From assembly GCA_041306005.1 (NCBI GenBank), contig JBFYKJ010000071.1:1-41727 (forward strand): a stretch of DNA of 41,727 nt, given 5' to 3'. The stretch comes from JBFYKJ01 sp041306005 (GTDB lineage Archaea; Altiarchaeota; Altiarchaeia; JAFGQM01). The notes under the pieces are model-generated. The model did not search any database. It had not been told where the DNA came from and saw nothing but the letters and a program-made list of their open reading frames with translations. Both the position numbers and the translations under genes were made by a program. Of the stretch, positions 13,488 to 21,736 are shown in pieces (position 1 is the stretch's first letter; each line of letters opens with the position of its first letter).

Positions 13488-14954
13488 TCATTTGCAGCAC
13501 TTTGGGTGGTTCGCGGGCCACCAGCACCTGCATTCGCAGGCGCTTCCAGAAGCGTACCTATAAGCGCAGACAAGGCCCAGCTTCACGTATCCCAGATAGG
13601 GTATGTCGATCTTCGCCCTGCCCTGCACCAGCTCTTCGTGCACCGGGAAGGATATAAGGCTCGCGGTCTTGCACTGGTCCTCGATGGCGTTGTTATCCCC
13701 CTTTGTTATGAAGAGCCTGTAGCTGTCGGTGCTTATGCCCGGGAAGAGCTTGATTATCGCCGGATTGGTGTAAATCGCCCGTATCTCGTCAAGCGTGTAT
13801 GCCGACCTTGAGTCGCAGGGCGTGACTATCATGCCGCCCGAGTAACTGACCGCACCCTCGGTCTTCACCTGCGTGCCGTTGACGTCCAATATCCCTATCA
13901 CCCTGTGGATTATCGGCTCGCCGCCTATCAGGCTAAGGTCGTATTTGGTGTACACTATCACGTCCCCGACATTGTAGTCCCCCGGCTCGTCGCCCTTGAC
14001 AAGGACGATGTCCCCGACGTTCATCCCCCCATCAAAGCCGAAGGAATCGGGGTTAAGGTTCTGGTTATAAGGCCACTGGTCCCACCCGGTGGTGTGGATC
14101 ATCGATTCGGACTCTACGACGACAAGCGGCGCAGGCGTCGCGAGCGCCCATCCGAGGAACTGTATGAACAGCCACGCTATGAGCAGCGCGAACAGGAAGC
14201 TGAAGACCTCCCCCGCGAAGCCCGGGAAATATTTCCCCTTCAGCCTCTTGGCCTCCTTATGCTTCTTCCTGATGAAGTGGTAAGCCTTTACGTGCGGGCC
14301 TTCTTCCCCGTCATCCATCTCGGGTATTTCCGTATACGCCCCCTTTGCGATGAGGTGGGCGACGCGTATAGGCTCCGGCGAGATGCCGTTTATCGTCGCG
14401 ACCTTTATCAGGGCCTGGGCATCTTTGGGCTTTATGCCGGCGCACTGGAAGTAGGCTTTAGCCCCGGTCCCGCCCTTGCCGACGCCCTGCAGGCCGGCCT
14501 CGTGGATGGGGCCGCCGCCCTTTATCGTCACAAGGCGTTTTTCGCCTTCTGGCAGGTTCTTCAGGGCATCCCTTATCGCGCCGTAATCCGGGTGGCGGTC
14601 CATGCATGCGATGACCGGTATCCCCGTCTCGCGGTAGAGCGCCTTTATGTCGACGACGTTGAATCCCCCGAATGTGACGCCGTCAAGGAATATCGCGCGG
14701 GCGTTCTCCCTCCTTATGCTTCTCACGAGCCGGGCTATCTTCCCGGTCGCGTCGACGCCGTCGCGCTTTATCGAGGAGTGGAAGACTCCGTCGACCATCT
14801 TCGCCCCGCGGGAGAGGACGGCGACTATCTTTACCTCGTCATCGCCCCTTTCGAACGGGGCGTCGTCTATGCCCAGGACCTGGACCTCTGACTTGACCTG
14901 CCTAAACTCGCGAGGCTCGAGCTCATTCCGCCATTTAAGGCCCCCTATCGGCAT
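13488..14954 (-). CDS. Fusion of DUF99 (UPF0215) domain with archaeal signal peptidase I
   Basis: 488 residues in one uninterrupted frame. Residues about 14-205 match the DUF99/UPF0215 family, an endonuclease-V-like fold of unknown role (VLGIDDAPFERG, DGVDATGKIARLV, FLDGVTFGGFNVVD). Residues about 245-272 are a membrane helix, followed by a type-I signal peptidase of the archaeal/ER kind: catalytic Ser284 in VESESM, His350 in IIHRVIG (His in place of bacterial Lys) and Asp420 in TKGDNN. The C-terminal 25 residues contain seven Cys (CAYRYASGSACECRCWW and CCK). MDD at residue 213 could serve as an internal start for the peptidase alone. The peptidase would cleave signal peptides outside the membrane, with DUF99 in the cytoplasm. 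Confidence 0.9.
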   Translation of the reverse strand: MPIGGLKWRNELEPREFRQVKSEVQVLGIDDAPFERGDDEVKIVAVLSRGAKMVDGVFHSSIKRDGVDATGKIARLVRSIRRENARAIFLDGVTFGGFNVVDIKALYRETGIPVIACMDRHPDYGAIRDALKNLPEGEKRLVTIKGGGPIHEAGLQGVGKGGTGAKAYFQCAGIKPKDAQALIKVATINGISPEPIRVAHLIAKGAYTEIPEMDDGEEGPHVKAYHFIRKKHKEAKRLKGKYFPGFAGEVFSFLFALLIAWLFIQFLGWALATPAPLVVVESESMIHTTGWDQWPYNQNLNPDSFGFDGGMNVGDIVLVKGDEPGDYNVGDVIVYTKYDLSLIGGEPIIHRVIGILDVNGTQVKTEGAVSYSGGMIVTPCDSRSAYTLDEIRAIYTNPAIIKLFPGISTDSYRLFITKGDNNAIEDQCKTASLISFPVHEELVQGRAKIDIPYLGYVKLGLVCAYRYASGSACECRCWWPANHPKCCK

Positions 14955-15079
14955 TTTGTTTTAGGATGTGCTTAACCGGTCAAGAGATAAATATTGCGAA
15001 ATGCTGGCCGGCAATACGGCCACATGCTGAACGCTATGGGTTGGAGTTCTGCATTATCCGGACGGCCAAGGGCGCACCC

Positions 15080-15346
15080 CTACTTTGCCTTCTGGAACGC
15101 GGCCTCGAGGGTTTTTGCGTCTTCCTTCATCCCGGCGACCGCAGCCTTCAGCGACTTCTCCGGGTCCTTGCCCTTTAGGGATATCACAAAGCCCTCTAGC
15201 AGCGGGTGGGGCGTGTAATACGTCACGAACTCGACGGTTTTGTCCTCTGTCAGCTTGTCCCTAAGCATGCCCATTATCGCGTGGTCAGCGCCGCGGATCT
15301 CGACCTTCAAGACATCCTTTCCCTTCTCAACGACTTTTGTTTCCAT
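15080..15346 (-). CDS. rpoL: RNA polymerase subunit L (Rpb11-like)
   Basis: 88 residues, typical of archaeal RpoL, which pairs with RpoD to start polymerase assembly. KVEIRGADHAIMGMLRDKL is the Rpb11/RpoL dimerisation motif, and VTYYTPHPLLEGFVISLKG the second conserved strand. It lies 44 bp downstream of csl4 in the same direction. A 125-bp gap without a gene separates it from the DUF99 fusion gene. Confidence 0.95.
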   Translation of the reverse strand: METKVVEKGKDVLKVEIRGADHAIMGMLRDKLTEDKTVEFVTYYTPHPLLEGFVISLKGKDPEKSLKAAVAGMKEDAKTLEAAFQKAK

Positions 15347-15390
15347 CTTTATGCCGTTCTCGTTATGCCGCTATTGTTCCAGTTAAAACC

Positions 15391-15975
15391 TTACTCGCCC
15401 TTCTTGATGAGGTAATCCCTTGACAGCTTCCTTCTGTCAGTTCTTCCGCAGATGCTGCAGACAAGTTTGCCCTCCTTGTCCTGCTCGAGCATGCCCCGGC
15501 ACTCGGAGCAGTAGCCTTCTATGACGCCCAGTGTTGGTCCCTTCGTCGTCATCACGATATCGTTTGGGAGGACCTGAAGCACTTCAGCCTTCACGATATC
15601 GCCGACTTTGAATTCATCGCTCGCCTTCTCGGTGTAGCCCGGTGCGATGTCCATGACGCGTATTACGCCAAAGTCCTCAGTGGGTAACGCTCTCTGTTTC
15701 CCGACCACTTTCATCACCTTCACAAGGACGACCTTCTCCTTCACGGACTCGACGGATACGATCACCGTGTCGCCTCTTTTGACCTCGACTATCGGGTTTG
15801 TCGCGTCGACTACCGCGCCGCTCTCGCTCTCCTTGAACATCCCGGCGGTCGCGGCAAATACCTGCCCGCCTTCTGTGTACAGCCCCTGGCCGGGCTTCTT
15901 TTCCGTCTTCACCGGGTCGCCCGGTATCACGAACTTGCCAGCTGTTTTTTCAGTCATTTTCAGTGTTTCTCCCAT
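15391..15975 (-). CDS. csl4: Exosome RNA-binding subunit Csl4
   Basis: 194 residues. Csl4 caps the archaeal RNA exosome and brings in substrates. It has an N-terminal beta domain (FVIPGDPVKTEKK), a central S1 RNA-binding domain (about 65-145: VEVKRGDTVIVSVESVKEKV and DEFKVGDIVKAEVLQVLPND) and a C-terminal zinc ribbon with C156, C159, C173 and C176. A second Met at position 7 (15957) has ggag upstream and may be the real start. It stands 21 bp after the Dph2-like gene and 44 bp before rpoL, an information-processing operon. Confidence 0.95.
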   Translation of the reverse strand: MGETLKMTEKTAGKFVIPGDPVKTEKKPGQGLYTEGGQVFAATAGMFKESESGAVVDATNPIVEVKRGDTVIVSVESVKEKVVLVKVMKVVGKQRALPTEDFGVIRVMDIAPGYTEKASDEFKVGDIVKAEVLQVLPNDIVMTTKGPTLGVIEGYCSECRGMLEQDKEGKLVCSICGRTDRRKLSRDYLIKKGE

Positions 15976-15996
15976 TCCAAACGCGAATATTCCCTT

Positions 15997-16653
15997 TTAT
16001 ACCTCAGAAATGTCGACGACGGGCCTATTGAACCTGTCTTCGGCGATGCGCGGGCATCCCGTGCTCACCCATGCGTCCACGTCGTATCCCTCTAAATACT
16101 CGGGTTTAATTTCATTTGCGGCGAATATAAACGTTTCCTTGACCCCTTTCAGTTTTTCGCGCAGGTTTAAGGCCTGTTTCATCCGGCTTTGGCCGGGCTT
16201 TGTCGAGACAAGGATGCCCACCCTCTTTGCGAGGTTGAAGTAGTGCATCCTCGCCGCCTTGATCTTCGCGTGCTTCATGAGGAGCTCGTTCGAGATGATT
16301 TCAATGCCCCCGCTCGGATGAGTCATATAAGTCGGCAGTCCGGTGTCCATAGCAGCGCGGAGGGGGTGGAAGTGGCCGGTGCCCAGATAGACTATGCAGT
16401 CCGCGCCCTTTGAAGCTGCGCCCCTTGCCGCGCCCGCGTCGCACCCAAGGACCTGCCCGGGGTTCGGCCGCCCGGGGGCGATAATGGCATTCTTCCCGTT
16501 TTTGTTTAATCGGGTTTGGATCTCCTTGAGCTGGTGCACATACTGCGCGGTCGTTACGAGGCCGATCCTCTCAAACGGGACCTTCTCGAGTATATTGTCG
16601 ACGGCGAGTTCAATATCCGCACTCGAGCGGCAGGGGATGAAGATCGTTTTCAT
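15997..16653 (-). CDS. Dph2-like protein lacking the first domain
   Basis: 218 residues. Archaeal Dph2 (diphthamide step 1 on elongation factor 2, radical SAM-type 4Fe-4S enzyme) is usually about 330-340 residues in three domains, each giving one cluster Cys. This protein matches the second and third domains: IGLVTTAQYVHQL, GQVLGCDAGAA (C71), VYLGTGHFHPLRAAMDTGLP and STGCPRIAEDRF (C200). The whole first domain with its Cys is absent. C8 and C86 are the only other cysteines. The start at 16653 is 24 bp after the HDAC-like stop and no upstream extension is available, so this is not a wrong start. It may be a degenerate or specialised paralogue. Confidence 0.8.
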   Translation of the reverse strand: MKTIFIPCRSSADIELAVDNILEKVPFERIGLVTTAQYVHQLKEIQTRLNKNGKNAIIAPGRPNPGQVLGCDAGAARGAASKGADCIVYLGTGHFHPLRAAMDTGLPTYMTHPSGGIEIISNELLMKHAKIKAARMHYFNLAKRVGILVSTKPGQSRMKQALNLREKLKGVKETFIFAANEIKPEYLEGYDVDAWVSTGCPRIAEDRFNRPVVDISEV

Positions 16654-16677
16654 TATAAGCTATTATCCCTTGGCGGA

Positions 16678-17529
16678 CTAAAGCCCCATCAGCGCCCTCG
16701 CCCCTTCTAGTATGCTCTTTGGGTTATACCCGCCCTCGAGGACGACGAAATGGTCATAGGGGGATATTAACCCCTTAACAGCCTTGTAAGCCTTCGCAGT
16801 CAGCTCGAGCGCGTTGCCCCCGACCCAACCCCTGTCAAGCCCGTGGGCGTCAAAGCCGGCGGAAACGCCGATTACATCGGGCTTGAACGATTCTATCTCG
16901 GGCCTGACCTTGTACTCGAGGATCGAAGCATACTCCTCATCGCAAGTCCCCGGCGGCAGCGGTAGGTTCACCACATTCTTCCCCCGGTTCCCCAAACCGC
17001 TCCCGGGGTAGAGCGGGATTTGGTGTGTGGAAAGGAACTTTATATCCCCCCTGTCAAGGACTATTTCCTCTGTCCCGTTCCCGTGGTGCACGTCTATGTC
17101 GAGGATGAAGACCTTCTTTCCGTCTTTGGCCAGCTTCAGCGCCGCTATAGCCATGTTGTTGAAGACGCAAAACCCCGAACCGCGGTCCGGGAATGCGTGG
17201 TGCCCGGGCGGGCGGACGAGGGCGAAGCCGCCGCATTTCGAGGCGTCTATCGCCGCCCCCACCGCGATGCAAGCCGCCCGGTAGCTGTCCTGCGACACCG
17301 GAGTGTCCGGGTCAAGCGCCCCGCCCAGCTTGCAGATCATCTGCACGTGCTGTATGTAATCGGGCGTATGCGCCAGTGTAAGGTACTTCTCCCCGTCGCG
17401 AGGTTTTTTGACGGCGATGCCATCCGCCTCGAGCGCGTCGAGCAGCAGTTCCAGCCTGCCCGCGTTTTCCGGGTGAAGCCCCGTGTCGTGGCTGAAGAAC
17501 ACCGGGTCGAAGAACACGTCCATTGTCAT
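16678..17529 (-). CDS. Histone deacetylase / acetoin-utilisation family amidohydrolase
   Basis: 283 residues. Zinc-dependent deacetylase fold with the class signatures in order: VRPPGHHAF (His pair), GSGFCVFNNMAIA, LDIDVHHGNGTEE (metal Asp/His), STHQIPLYPGSG, SAGFDAHGLD (metal Asp) and LEGGYNPKS (catalytic-site Tyr). It could act on acetyl-lysine in chromatin proteins or on polyamines. The start at 17529 is preferred over Met3 because a TATA-like box is centred 26 bases upstream. It is first in the minus-strand run with the Dph2-like, csl4 and rpoL genes. Confidence 0.92.
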   Translation of the reverse strand: MTMDVFFDPVFFSHDTGLHPENAGRLELLLDALEADGIAVKKPRDGEKYLTLAHTPDYIQHVQMICKLGGALDPDTPVSQDSYRAACIAVGAAIDASKCGGFALVRPPGHHAFPDRGSGFCVFNNMAIAALKLAKDGKKVFILDIDVHHGNGTEEIVLDRGDIKFLSTHQIPLYPGSGLGNRGKNVVNLPLPPGTCDEEYASILEYKVRPEIESFKPDVIGVSAGFDAHGLDRGWVGGNALELTAKAYKAVKGLISPYDHFVVLEGGYNPKSILEGARALMGL

Positions 17530-17550
17530 CGGGTATCTTTGATAATGTCT

Positions 17551-17559
17551 TGTATAAAG
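17551..17559 (-). promoter_or_regulatory. TATA-like box for HDAC-like operon
   Basis: Minus-strand ctttataca, centred about 26 bases before ATG 17529. The divergent TATA-like box for the zinc-ribbon gene (cttaaatata, about 17611-17620) is only about 50 bases away. Confidence 0.55.
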
Positions 17560-17661
17560 TCTCGTCCGCAGGCTGCTTGCAGCCTATACGGTGTTTTTTA
17601 TGGCCTACAGCTTAAATATAAAATCCAAACAAGGCGGCTTTACGCGCCAAGAGAGATAAAG

Positions 17662-18561
17662 ATGTTCTGTCCAAAATGCGGTGCCCCGGCACAAGACGAC
17701 CACAAGTTCTGCGCCCACTGCGGCGCTACGATACCCTCGAAGACGGCAGGGCATGTTGCCCCTGCGGGCGCGGCCCCGGGAGGCGCGGCCCAGCAGGCTC
17801 CGGCCCCGGCAAAAAAGCAGCACATAGACGTGAAGAACATAGTCACAAGCCCGCCGAAGATACTGTCGCTTGAAGAGACGCTCGACTTCAGCGCGGTAGA
17901 GCACGAGCTTGAGGTCAAGGGGCTTAAGACCAACGCGTTCTCAGGCTTCTTCAGCAAGGCCCAGCCGGGCGACGTCCGCGTGGACTCATTAAGTAAACTC
18001 TATGAGCCCATACATCTCGTGCAGGCGATATACGAGGGGACGTTCGAGGTGGCTAAGGACTTCAACCTGCAGCTCGACCCGGGCACGATAAAGCTCGACC
18101 TGGATGCAAAACACTACGAGATAAAGCCGCAAGTCGGGGGCGGCGGCATGTTCGGCGGCGGCCCCGCGCCAACACTCAAGCTTACCGGCACCGAAACGGT
18201 CAAGAAGCGGGTGGAGAAAGCGGTGTCATTCGACCTGAACGGCGTGCGCAAGGACAACCTGGCGAACCTGGTCAAGGGAAAGAAGACAGTTTCTTTCAAC
18301 CCCGAGAAGGCGATGCCAAGGACGCAGATACTCGGCACGCACTTCAGCCCCGCGCACCTGACCGACCTTGTCCTGACGCCGGACCTCGTCCAGCGCCAGC
18401 AAAACGCGAAGGAGACCAAGGACGAGAGGGTGACTGTGGACGTGCAGACGATTTATTACCCGAAGTACAAGGCCCTTGTCACGAACCTGAAGACAAACCA
18501 GCAGAAGTATTTGATAATCTCTGCGGTGGACAAGCAGATGCTCAATACGGAGACATTCTGA
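17662..18561 (+). CDS. Zinc-ribbon protein of unknown function
   Basis: 299 residues from ATG 17662, which has gagagataaag upstream and begins at the zinc ribbon; the longer open frame upstream overlaps the HDAC-like gene and is not used. C3, C6, C17 and C20 form a treble-clef-like ribbon (FCPKCGAPAQDDHKFCAHCG). An Ala/Pro/Gly linker (about 28-52) follows, then a beta-rich globular part with NIVTSPPKILSLEETLDF, a glycine patch GGGGMFGGG and a final domain with VQTIYYPKYKALVTNLKT. No signal peptide or membrane helix. It directly precedes nurA in the same direction, which may hint at a DNA-related role. Family unrecognised. Confidence 0.75.
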   Translation: MFCPKCGAPAQDDHKFCAHCGATIPSKTAGHVAPAGAAPGGAAQQAPAPAKKQHIDVKNIVTSPPKILSLEETLDFSAVEHELEVKGLKTNAFSGFFSKAQPGDVRVDSLSKLYEPIHLVQAIYEGTFEVAKDFNLQLDPGTIKLDLDAKHYEIKPQVGGGGMFGGGPAPTLKLTGTETVKKRVEKAVSFDLNGVRKDNLANLVKGKKTVSFNPEKAMPRTQILGTHFSPAHLTDLVLTPDLVQRQQNAKETKDERVTVDVQTIYYPKYKALVTNLKTNQQKYLIISAVDKQMLNTETF

Positions 18562-18605
18562 GCTGTTTAGGCTTGCGGCCGGTGTCGTTGACATTGGCCA
18601 ACCGT

Positions 18606-18616
18606 GTTTTTTTATC
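18606..18616 (+). promoter_or_regulatory. TATA-like box for nurA
   Basis: A T-rich stretch ending tttatc is centred about 24 bases before ATG 18636, suggesting a leaderless nurA message. Confidence 0.5.
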
Positions 18617-18635
18617 TTGCCCTTAAACTTAGCTC

Positions 18636-19742
18636 ATGCTCACCGACGCAGCCAGGAAGGTCGCATCCCTCGCGGGAAGGCGAATAGAGCTCCCCTTAGG
18701 CCAGCCCGCGTTCCAGCCTAAGAACCTTTACAGCTCCTTTGACTTCGACCCGAAGAACTTTAAGACTATCGGCAAGGCCGAATGCCAAGACCCTGCCCCC
18801 AAGATCGCATGCGTCGACGGCGGGAACCTGCCTTTGCTCCAGACGCCGTCGTTTGCGGTGCAATTCGAGCGGGTGTATTGCAACTGCTTTTCGGGCGGCG
18901 AGCGGGTGAAGCTGGGCGATTCCGAGCTCCCTTCACGAATCGAGTTCTTCGCGGTGGTCACATCTTCAAACAGCGGCGAGGGCATAACCTATGAAACGCA
19001 CTTAATCCCCTTAAACGAGGATTACAAGAAATTCCTTCCAGACGAGGGCGACCTCGTCTTTGACTCATACGACGAGACTATGCGCACCGGGATGGAGCGG
19101 ATGGAGATACCCCGAGTCGGTGACGTCGCGCGGTCGTTTGCGGAGTGGAAACTGTCGCGCTTCGTGGCCAGTGAACTGAAGACCGGGGACGTTTTAGTTA
19201 GGGACGGGACTCTGCACGCGCCGTATACTAATCAATCTAGCTATGCGGATGCTGCTTATGACGCTGCGAGGAAGAGCGGCGCAATCTTCTGCGGCGTCTC
19301 AAAGACCTCGCACCTTTACACTACATCCGGGCTTCCGCTCGTAGCTGCGATAAGCAGGCTGGCCCGGGATAGGGGGATTCAGGCGCCCTGGTACTACGAG
19401 CATATCGTTGACATCAAAGACCCTTCCCACAAGGCGGATTTGAACTTCGCGAAGCTGAATGCGGCAAGCGATTATGTGTTCAGGGTGGAGATCCTTAAGG
19501 GGCAGGAGGAGTCTAAGGAACGGGCGATGTCCGCGCTGGCTGGGAATTCCCGCGACGTTTCGTTCCCGGGCTACCCGTACGGGCTAGTAGATGCGGACAA
19601 GAACGCGAGGGTGTCGTATGAAGAGCTGGACGCGCTTCGTCTTTTGCTCTATTCGGAGATGTCCAAGTCCGGCGGCTTTGAGGCCTTCAAGGACTTCCTC
19701 GCCGGGAGCGAGGCGCACGAGTGGCTGAATAGGGTGGTTTGA
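18636..19742 (+). CDS. nurA: NurA 5'-3' nuclease
   Basis: 368 residues. NurA forms a dimer that works with the HerA hexamer to resect DNA ends with Mre11-Rad50. The catalytic region starts IACVDGGNLPLLQ (Asp61). It continues with DVLVRDGTLH (second acidic residue), GVSKTSHLYTTSG and the late YPYGLVDADKNARVSYEEL region, which supplies the final metal residue in this RNase-H-like fold. It precedes herA by 65 bp in the same direction, as expected for the pair. Confidence 0.9.
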   Translation: MLTDAARKVASLAGRRIELPLGQPAFQPKNLYSSFDFDPKNFKTIGKAECQDPAPKIACVDGGNLPLLQTPSFAVQFERVYCNCFSGGERVKLGDSELPSRIEFFAVVTSSNSGEGITYETHLIPLNEDYKKFLPDEGDLVFDSYDETMRTGMERMEIPRVGDVARSFAEWKLSRFVASELKTGDVLVRDGTLHAPYTNQSSYADAAYDAARKSGAIFCGVSKTSHLYTTSGLPLVAAISRLARDRGIQAPWYYEHIVDIKDPSHKADLNFAKLNAASDYVFRVEILKGQEESKERAMSALAGNSRDVSFPGYPYGLVDADKNARVSYEELDALRLLLYSEMSKSGGFEAFKDFLAGSEAHEWLNRVV

Positions 19743-19774
19743 GCCGCCTGGCCGGCCCGATGGCGCCAACTCCG

Positions 19775-19785
19775 TTTATTTTATT
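19775..19785 (+). promoter_or_regulatory. TATA-like box for herA
   Basis: tttattttatt is centred about 28 bases before ATG 19808. Confidence 0.5.
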
Positions 19786-19807
19786 ACACGCATAATATCA
19801 CAACAAT

Positions 19808-21427
19808 ATGGAAGTCGTCGGGCAGGTCTTGTCGGGGGAGTTCGGGGAAATACTCGTGCGCCAGAAGGGCGGGAAGGAATTGGAGCTCGGCGAACTATTA
19901 GTCGCCGACGACGCCCAGGCAGAGACCACGACGATCCTCCAGGTCTACAACCTTGTTTACGGCTCTCAGATAAACCCGAAGTCCCTCGAGCTTCTCTCGG
20001 GCATGCGCCTTGAAGGCTACGGCTCCGACCTGGGCTTCATGGAGGCCAATTTAAGGAACTACGTCCTTGCCCAGATGAAGGCCCTAGTCACTGTCAGGGG
20101 CAAGCGGGCCAAGATACCGAAAACACTGCCGCCGTTCTTCTCTGAGATAAGGAAGCTTGAGAAGGCGGACCTCGATTTCCTAGGCACTCCAGAGAATGCC
20201 TTATTCGTCGGGAACGTGCGCTCAGGCTCAAAGGACATGGGCATTCCCGTGAATTTAGACGGGAAAGAGGTGCTTTCGCACCACGTTTTGATACCGGCGA
20301 CGACCGGCAGGGGCAAGTCAAACCTGGTCCGCGTCATGGCGTGGTCAGTAGTCGACAAGGACTATTGCGGCCTCCTCATCCTCGACCCGCACGACGAGTA
20401 TTACAGGGGCCCGGAGAACGGGAAGGAGTGCGGGCTTAAGGACCACCCGAAGGCAAGGGAGAAGATAGTTTACTACTCATTAAAGCCGCCTGCAGGCGCG
20501 AGGACGCTCGTTGTTAATTATAAGCTCCTTAAACCGTGGTTCTTCCAGGGCGTCCTTGACCTGAGCTCCGCACAGAGGGACGCGATGTACGCCTTCTACA
20601 AGAAGGACCCGGAAGGGTGGATTGGGAATTTGCTTACGCTGGAGCCTACTTCAGAGTTATACCCGAAGGGCGTGAAGGAGGAATCCGTCGGCGTGCTTGT
20701 TAGGAAACTTAATCTTCTGGACATCTCAGCCAAGGACGGCGAGGTGATATGCAAGGGCGTGTTCTCGACTACCGCCGGGGAAACGACGCTTGATGATATA
20801 GTTTCAGAACTCGAAAAAGGGAAAACAGTAATCCTCGATACCTCATCCTTCTCGGGCGAGACCGAGATACTAATCTCCTCGATGGCGGCATCGAGGATAA
20901 TGGAGCGGTACAAAAACCACAAGGACACGGGAGAGCTCAGGACAAAGCCCGTAGTATCTATTATAATAGAAGAGGCCCCGCGGGTGCTGGGGAAAGAGAT
21001 ACTCCAGGCCGGGCCGAACATATTCTCCACAATCGCCCGCGAAGGGCGGAAGTTCAAGGTCGGGCTTGTCGCTATAACCCAGCTGCCGTCGCTCATCCCA
21101 AGAGACGTCCTCGCCAACATGAACACCAAGATAATCCTCGGAATCGAGATGGAGCCCGAGAGGGCCGCGATAATAGAGAGCGCCTCGCAGGATCTGTCAA
21201 AGGACGGGAGGAATATCGCATCCCTCGACAAGGGGGAGGCCCTCATAACGAGCAACTTTTCAAAATTCGCGATACCCGTCTCGATACCCCTCTTTGACAG
21301 GGGGTTTGTCGGCGGGCATGCGGGGGGCTCCGGTGCCCACGCAGCGGGCGGCGTTGCCGGCCATGCAGGCCTTTCTAATACCCCAACTTCTAAAAAGACT
21401 AAGACCGATTTTTCGGGCTTCGGATAA
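19808..21427 (+). CDS. herA: HerA hexameric DNA translocase
   Basis: 539 residues. ATP-driven DNA pump that partners NurA. It has an N-terminal HAS-barrel (1-120), Walker A ATTGRGKS (164-171), Walker B LLILDPHDE (189-197), a later conserved VSIIIEEAPRVLG segment and the arginine-finger/sensor region with AREGRKFKVGLVAITQLPS. The C-terminal 40 residues are a Gly/His/Ala-rich disordered tail (GGHAGGSGAHAAGG) ending DFSGFG, unusual for HerA and perhaps a partner tether. A tiny ORF starts one base after the stop. Confidence 0.95.
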   Translation: MEVVGQVLSGEFGEILVRQKGGKELELGELLVADDAQAETTTILQVYNLVYGSQINPKSLELLSGMRLEGYGSDLGFMEANLRNYVLAQMKALVTVRGKRAKIPKTLPPFFSEIRKLEKADLDFLGTPENALFVGNVRSGSKDMGIPVNLDGKEVLSHHVLIPATTGRGKSNLVRVMAWSVVDKDYCGLLILDPHDEYYRGPENGKECGLKDHPKAREKIVYYSLKPPAGARTLVVNYKLLKPWFFQGVLDLSSAQRDAMYAFYKKDPEGWIGNLLTLEPTSELYPKGVKEESVGVLVRKLNLLDISAKDGEVICKGVFSTTAGETTLDDIVSELEKGKTVILDTSSFSGETEILISSMAASRIMERYKNHKDTGELRTKPVVSIIIEEAPRVLGKEILQAGPNIFSTIAREGRKFKVGLVAITQLPSLIPRDVLANMNTKIILGIEMEPERAAIIESASQDLSKDGRNIASLDKGEALITSNFSKFAIPVSIPLFDRGFVGGHAGGSGAHAAGGVAGHAGLSNTPTSKKTKTDFSGFG

Positions 21428-21428
21428 G

Positions 21429-21578
21429 ATGGAAAAACCCATGCAAAAACTAAGGCCTCGCACAAACGCCCTGGGCATGGCAGTCAAAGCCAGTGCAGCT
21501 AAACGAACCGTATCCGAACGAGCGGATGAGATGGCTAAGAAGCGGAGGGAAGAGTTGCTTAAGAGGCCGCGATATTAG
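21429..21578 (+). CDS. Small basic protein (49 aa) after herA
   Basis: 49 residues from ATG 21429, one base after the herA TAA. Rich in Lys and Arg; AVKASAAKRTVSERADEMAK then KRREELLKRPRY suggests one amphipathic helix. No family recognised. Tight coupling to herA suggests translation, perhaps of a small DNA- or HerA-binding peptide. It may instead be chance. Confidence 0.4.
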   Translation: MEKPMQKLRPRTNALGMAVKASAAKRTVSERADEMAKKRREELLKRPRY

Positions 21579-21614
21579 CCCTGGGCAGTCGCGCTAAACC
21601 TGCAGGTGCACAAA

Positions 21615-21728
21615 ATGATGACAAGAAAGACAATAAGGGCCAAAAAGCCGTATCTTGAATTGTACACGCAGGCAAAGCCCGGCGCGCAGAAGAAGAAGCC
21701 TTCGGCTATCGAGGCGAACATCTCTTGA
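21615..21728 (+). CDS. Small basic protein (37 aa) before mre11
   Basis: 37 residues from ATG 21615 with a good ribosome-binding sequence (aggtg, 7 bases upstream). MMTRKTIRAKKPYLELYTQA then KPGAQKKKPSAIEANIS. It ends 8 bp before the mre11 ATG. Strongly basic. No family recognised. Confidence 0.4.
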   Translation: MMTRKTIRAKKPYLELYTQAKPGAQKKKPSAIEANIS

Positions 21729-21736
21729 CTTCTATC

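Noticed and set aside
13454..13573. N-terminal extension of the Nudix protein
   Set aside because: It overlaps the end of the signal-peptidase gene and is Ala/Gly-rich with no conserved motif; ATG 13453 fits the family start.
17020..17661. Upstream extension of the zinc-ribbon frame to 513 residues
   Set aside because: It lies antisense to the HDAC-like gene; the zinc ribbon, ribosome-binding sequence and ATG at 17662 give a natural start.
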